This document shows positions 60,477 to 64,000 of a stretch of DNA of 64,000 nt, piece by piece. Under the pieces are notes generated by a model, which worked only from the letters and a program-made list of their open reading frames with translations, did not search any database and was not told the DNA's origin. The DNA is from an uncultured Lachnospiraceae bacterium (GTDB lineage Bacteria; Bacillota; Clostridia; Lachnospirales; Lachnospiraceae): the NCBI GenBank assembly GCA_947173495.1, contig CAMWFQ010000010.1:62001-126000 (forward strand), written 5' to 3'. Within the stretch, counting starts at the first letter, position 1. Each line of letters starts with the position of its first letter. Position numbers and translations under genes: made by a program.

Positions 60477-61391
60477 CTATTTCTTCCGTCTCTCATTTGC
60501 CGCCTTTTTCAGCTCCTCCAACGCCTCGCCAAAACGCCTGGAGTACATGGTCGGATTGCCCTTTATCAGGCTTCTCTGATAAAGATCCTTCAGTCTCTTA
60601 AACTGCAGGCGCTGCTCCTTTTCCACACTGTATCTGCCTCGCAGTTCTGAAATTTCCTCCTTCACATCATCCATGAATTCCACAGGATTGATCCTGAGAC
60701 GTTCCTTCAGGGAAGAGAATTTCCCTTCGATATTCTCCATCAGTTCATCAATCCGCATACTGTTTTCCTGTCTGCGGTTTTCCAATTCGTCATTGGCAAT
60801 TGCAATAATAACATCCAGACGTTTCTGAATCCGCTCCATCTCTTCTTTCGCCTTTTCCAGACCAATAAGAAGGTCTCTGAGATCCATGGCTGCCTTGAAG
60901 GACAGAGTGAAGTCCACGATCATGCAGACCGTTATAACCATTGTGAGCCCCACAACAATGCTGTAGGGAATCCTGAATACCATACTCTCCACATGTTTAT
61001 GGACAACTTCCGTCATCAATATCGTCAGGAATCCCCATGCGATAGTGGAAGAAAGGCAGATATGCCCTTTATAGTTAAATTTCTGATTGGAATAATCCCA
61101 GTACCGGACCTTGAAAAGCGCTTCCATCCAGATTCCTGTCACCAGTTCCAGCGCTGTAGCGCCGACACACCCTGCCAGATAGGTCAGAAAAATATGATTC
61201 TGAAACGGCATGGAAACCACCAGCATCATGATAGCGCCGCTTCCATAGATCGGAAGAAAAGGCCCCCGCATAAATCCTCTGTTTACCGGCTTTCTGCTTT
61301 TTATGGAAACAAAAGTGGATTCAAAAATCCAGCCGAAAAAGCAGTAAAAATAAAAGAAAAACAGCCATTGTATAATTGAATACTGGTACAT
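60477..61391 (-). CDS. CmpB-like putative ABC transporter permease (PF06541-type)
   Basis: A 304-residue protein. Five to six membrane helices in the N-terminal 180 residues carry the FFGWIFES and NRGFMRGPFLPIYGSGA motifs of the ABC_trans_CmpB family. A long coiled-coil tail follows (about 185-300, rich in Glu, Lys, Arg). Despite the name, no ABC partner is present. Likely a membrane-organising or regulatory protein. Confidence 0.88.
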   Translation of the reverse strand: MYQYSIIQWLFFFYFYCFFGWIFESTFVSIKSRKPVNRGFMRGPFLPIYGSGAIMMLVVSMPFQNHIFLTYLAGCVGATALELVTGIWMEALFKVRYWDYSNQKFNYKGHICLSSTIAWGFLTILMTEVVHKHVESMVFRIPYSIVVGLTMVITVCMIVDFTLSFKAAMDLRDLLIGLEKAKEEMERIQKRLDVIIAIANDELENRRQENSMRIDELMENIEGKFSSLKERLRINPVEFMDDVKEEISELRGRYSVEKEQRLQFKRLKDLYQRSLIKGNPTMYSRRFGEALEELKKAANERRKK

Positions 61392-61402
61392 GATGAATCC
61401 CC

Positions 61403-62332
61403 TTACACAAAACTGATAACCGGCTCCTTCGGCGCTTTCGTCTTTTCTACCCTGAGAGCCTTCAGTATCGGTCCTTCTCCGTTATAGTCTTCAAAATACT
61501 CTTTCGCAATCCTGGCCGTCACCTTCACCCACTGCCGGTCTTCAAGAGAATCACATTGCCCGTATTCACAGGCAAATCCCAGGAAGGCCATATCTTCCGC
61601 ACAACAGGTCATGGCCATACGCCCCGGTACAAAGTAGCCGGCCGGAAAGCCTTCGGGCTTTAATACCATGGCTGTGAACTGTACCGTTTTTCCAATATAG
61701 CGTTCCAGATGATCCAGGCTGTCCAGATACCAGATTCCATAGCCCTCATGGTCAAGCTCAATCACCGGCGCGTCCAGATTATAGGGAAGGTCATCTTCGA
61801 AAATTTCGTTGACCTCTCCCTCCGAGTCCTCAAAAATAATATCCGCCTTCTGGTTAATGGCCTTGACATTTCTTTTGTATACGCTTAAATCCTTCACTCC
61901 ATCGCAACGGTTAAAGATAATCATTTCCGATTTCCGCAGCATTTCAGCCAGCAGTGATTTCATATTGGTAAAATACATGGGAAACGTAGAGGCATCTATG
62001 GTGGTGATCTGCTGCTCAATGCTCCAGTGGAAAGGGAGCTTCATATTCTTAAAGTTCCACATTCCATTATATTCGATGATGATACGTTCCGGTTTATACT
62101 TTTTCTCAAGCTCCAGAAGATTGGAAGACTTAAATTCCTCCTCCTCGCCGAGCAGTACAAGGTCGGTACGGCTCTTTTTCAGAAGCCGTTCTTCATATTC
62201 GTTTTCGCCCTCTTCGCAGACAATCAGAAGTGTCCTGCCCTTAATCTGAAAATAGGGTTGATCCAGCGTATACGTGATAAATTCTGTCTTTCCGCTTTCC
62301 AGAAAACCATTGATAATATAAACTGGTTTCAT
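61403..62332 (-). CDS. G3E/CobW-type GTPase fused to a YcgQ/DUF1980-like C-terminal domain
   Basis: A 309-residue protein. The GTPase part has Walker A INGFLESGKTEF, TTIDAS and the NRCDG base-recognition motif, but no CxCC metal motif. From about residue 215 the sequence changes: GKTVQFTAMVLKPEGFPAGY then FVPGRMAMTCCAEDMAFLGF resembles the C-terminal domain of YcgQ/TIGR03943 proteins (FxxxRxxxxCCxAD). This suggests a metallochaperone-type GTPase joined to a Cys-pair domain. It lies 20 bases after the second G3E gene. Confidence 0.78.
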   Translation of the reverse strand: MKPVYIINGFLESGKTEFITYTLDQPYFQIKGRTLLIVCEEGENEYEERLLKKSRTDLVLLGEEEEFKSSNLLELEKKYKPERIIIEYNGMWNFKNMKLPFHWSIEQQITTIDASTFPMYFTNMKSLLAEMLRKSEMIIFNRCDGVKDLSVYKRNVKAINQKADIIFEDSEGEVNEIFEDDLPYNLDAPVIELDHEGYGIWYLDSLDHLERYIGKTVQFTAMVLKPEGFPAGYFVPGRMAMTCCAEDMAFLGFACEYGQCDSLEDRQWVKVTARIAKEYFEDYNGEGPILKALRVEKTKAPKEPVISFV

Positions 62333-62352
62333 AATCCCTCACCTGCCCTCTC

Positions 62353-63405
62353 TTACTTTTCAAAAAGCTTTTTCAGCTCTTCCTCCTTCAGCTTTGAACC
62401 GATCACACAGAATTTTCCGGTCACATCCGCTCTGCCCTCACGCACATTTGTCTCACCTGGCACATAGTCAAAATAAATCCATCCGCCCTCTGTTCCGGGC
62501 ACCATTCCCTTGGCGCGAAGCACAAATCCATATTGACTTTCCTTCTCCAGTTCCTCCAGAATATGGGAGATCTCGTCCTTGCTATAGGATGTGGGCGTCT
62601 CCATCCCCCAACTGGTAAAGACCTCGTCTGCATGATGATGGTGGTGATGCTCATGTCCCTCTTCCTCATCATGGTGGTGATGGCCATGCTCCCCTTCCTC
62701 ATGGTGATGAGAACAGCCGCACTCTTCTTCATGATGATGGTGATGATGATGCTCATCCTCCTCGTCTCTGCGGGCCATGATCTCCGCCATCATCTCCACT
62801 TCCAGGTCCTTGGCGCCCTCAATGGTCTCAAGGATGTCCTTCCCATCCAGCTCCTCCCAGGGCGTTGTGATGATCGTTGCCCTCTCATTATGCTCTCTGA
62901 TCAGGGCAATGCACTGATTCAGCTTTTCCTCCGAAATATTTCCGGTTCGGCTCAGAACAATGGTCCCTGCATGGGCGATCTGATTGATAAAAAACTCACC
63001 GAAATTCTTAATGTACATTCTGCATTTGGCGGCGTCCACCACGGCGACGGCACTGTTTAACGCAACCTCTCTTGTATCGATGACATCCTGCACCGCCTTC
63101 ATGACATCCGACAGCTTTCCCACTCCCGAAGGTTCTATCAGGATCCTCTCCGGCTCATAGGTATGCATGACCTCCTTCAGAGATGTTCCGAAATCTCCAA
63201 CCAGAGAACAGCAGATACATCCTGAATTCATCTCCCTGATCTCAATGCCGGCTTCCTTCAAAAATCCTCCATCAATGCCGATCTCTCCGAATTCGTTTTC
63301 GATCAGCACCACTTTTGTGTCGCCCAGGGCTTCCGCCAGCAACTTTTTGATCAGCGTCGTTTTACCCGCACCTAAAAAGCCCGAAATAATATCGATCTTT
63401 GTCAT
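62353..63405 (-). CDS. G3E/CobW-type GTPase with a His-rich metal-binding loop
   Basis: A 350-residue GTPase. Walker A SGFLGAGKTTLIKKLL, ENEFGEIGIDG, the metal-binding CICCSLVGDF (CxCC), SGVGKLSDV and SRTGN are present, as in ZNG1/YeiR-type zinc chaperones. A loop at about 216-265 holds more than 25 His residues interspersed with Glu, Asp, Gly and Cys. The C-terminal CobW_C-like domain ends VTGKFCVIGSKL. It probably handles zinc, nickel or cobalt. The promoter upstream drives both GTPases. Confidence 0.92.
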   Translation of the reverse strand: MTKIDIISGFLGAGKTTLIKKLLAEALGDTKVVLIENEFGEIGIDGGFLKEAGIEIREMNSGCICCSLVGDFGTSLKEVMHTYEPERILIEPSGVGKLSDVMKAVQDVIDTREVALNSAVAVVDAAKCRMYIKNFGEFFINQIAHAGTIVLSRTGNISEEKLNQCIALIREHNERATIITTPWEELDGKDILETIEGAKDLEVEMMAEIMARRDEEDEHHHHHHHEEECGCSHHHEEGEHGHHHHDEEEGHEHHHHHHADEVFTSWGMETPTSYSKDEISHILEELEKESQYGFVLRAKGMVPGTEGGWIYFDYVPGETNVREGRADVTGKFCVIGSKLKEEELKKLFEK

Positions 63406-63485
63406 TATAATTCCTTCTTTCTCTCTAAAATTCGATCTAACATAATGAACTGCCCAGGATCCGAAGGGATCCCTGTCACCGTACT

Positions 63486-63514
63486 ATTATAATGATTCAT
63501 TCTCCGGAAGTCAA
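63486..63514 (-). promoter_or_regulatory. Promoter of the G3E GTPase operon
   Basis: TTGACT (63509-63514), 17 bases, TATAAT (63486-63491): near-consensus on the minus strand. The leader contains a GGATCC-GAAG-GGATCC inverted repeat (63459-63474 region), a possible operator or hairpin. Confidence 0.75.
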
Positions 63515-63560
63515 ACGGGAAAAAAGCGGTTCCGCCTGCAGAAAAAACGGTTGTGCCGCA

Positions 63561-64000
63561 TCATGCAATCCCCAGCGCCAGGCCGATCAGACGGACAATG
63601 AAAGCCGCCATCCAGGCGATCACACATTGTCCCGCCACTACGCCCACTGCCCATTTTGCTCCCAGCTCTCTTTTCACTGACGCAACAGCCGCCACGCAGG
63701 GCGTATAAAGAAGACAGAATACCAGAAGGACTGCCGCGGTAAGAGGCGTAAGCACCTGATGCAGCGCGCCTGCCTCCCCGAAAAGCACCGACAGCGTCGC
63801 AACCACGCTTTCTTTTGCCATAAATCCCGTAATCAGCGCTGTGGAGATACGCCAGTCTCCAAGCCCTAAAGGAGCAAGAAGAGGCGCGATAAGCCCTGCC
63901 GCTTTTGCCAGCATACTGGCATGGGAATCCTGCACAATATTCAGGCCGAAATCAAATGTCTGCAGGAACCAGATAATAATCGTTGCAATAAAGATGACGG
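63561..64000 (-). CDS. feoB: Ferrous iron transport protein B, C-terminal part
   Basis: The frame is open to the right edge (64000), so the N-terminal GTPase lies outside. The visible 146 residues are the last membrane helices: IIIWFLQTFDFGLNIVQDS, the Gate motif TGFMAKESVVATLSVLFG, and a final helix VVAGQCVIAWMAAFIVRLIG. FeoB imports Fe2+ with GTP. It is upstream of the G3E operon but separated by its own 155-base gap and promoter. Confidence 0.93.
   Translation of the reverse strand, partial: VIFIATIIIWFLQTFDFGLNIVQDSHASMLAKAAGLIAPLLAPLGLGDWRISTALITGFMAKESVVATLSVLFGEAGALHQVLTPLTAAVLLVFCLLYTPCVAAVASVKRELGAKWAVGVVAGQCVIAWMAAFIVRLIGLALGIA

Noticed and set aside
62533-63060. A Met/Leu/Val-rich plus-strand ORF opposite the second G3E GTPase
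   Set aside because: It is the antisense of the His codons (CAT/CAC gives ATG/GTG), hence a composition artefact.

Overview
The window looks like chromosome of a Lachnospiraceae-type gut Clostridium (Bacillota). This rests on strong AGGAGG ribosome binding sites, the protein set (EFR1 ferredoxin, FeoB-associated Cys-rich peptide, DUF6061, Rpn-family nuclease, DUF2264 hydrolase), DUF6040-type conjugative-element debris, and many glycan-degrading enzymes. The genus cannot be fixed from sequence alone.

Layout. 1-5 kb: a GH115-like glycosidase running off the left edge, a sialate O-acetylesterase-like SASA protein, a MerR regulator and an EFR1 ferredoxin. 4.9-18.2 kb is an accessory block. It holds a WYL-regulator operon ending in a truncated GyrI-like gene, conjugative-element debris (DUF6040, recombinase and acetyltransferase fragments), two orphan Lachnospiraceae genes, an XRE-cupin/MBL pair, a decayed IS21 element, and a Tn7-like transposition module (TnsA, TnsB, truncated TnsC, then an Rpn nuclease). 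The module stops against a Tn7-like end 14 bp downstream of ppdK. 18.2-40.3 kb is mostly core metabolism: ppdK, GDPD/MFS, ABC-F, a PHP-HAD fusion, amidohydrolase/AEC transporter, GH42, radical SAM/LPG-synthase-like membrane protein, a FeoB-associated peptide divergent from a DtxR-type regulator, a lipase-like hydrolase, HAD and LysR.

40.36-42.73 kb is the most interesting part. A two-gene cassette (AAA ATPase plus DUF3226/TOPRIM-like protein, overlapping by ATGA and with its own promoter) lies between two identical 69-bp direct repeats. The repeat is the last 22 codons and stop of carB. This looks like a compact anti-phage cassette integrated at the 3' end of carB, with no integrase inside.

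42.7-51.8 kb: carAB with a long structured leader, a DUF885 peptidase flanked by 50-bp inverted dispersed repeats, and a DUF2264 (GH154-like) hydrolase. 51.9-54.5 kb: an AT-rich accessory stretch with a type III toxin-antitoxin locus (ToxN/AbiQ toxin, putative RNA antitoxin and terminator), a frameshifted gene, a VOC protein and an AlkD-like repair protein. 54.7-64 kb: tRNA-Leu(AAG), a chemoreceptor, a GH4 alpha-galactosidase, a repair pair (nfo, ogt), a CmpB-like membrane protein, two G3E GTPases (one fused to a YcgQ/DUF1980-like domain) and the 3' part of feoB.

How the genes fit together: glycan use (GH115, SASA, GH42, GH154, GH4) and metal homeostasis (DtxR, FeoB-associated peptide, FeoB, G3E GTPases) are the chromosomal themes. 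Mobile elements and defence modules sit at the 3' ends of conserved genes (ppdK, carB) and near a tRNA gene.
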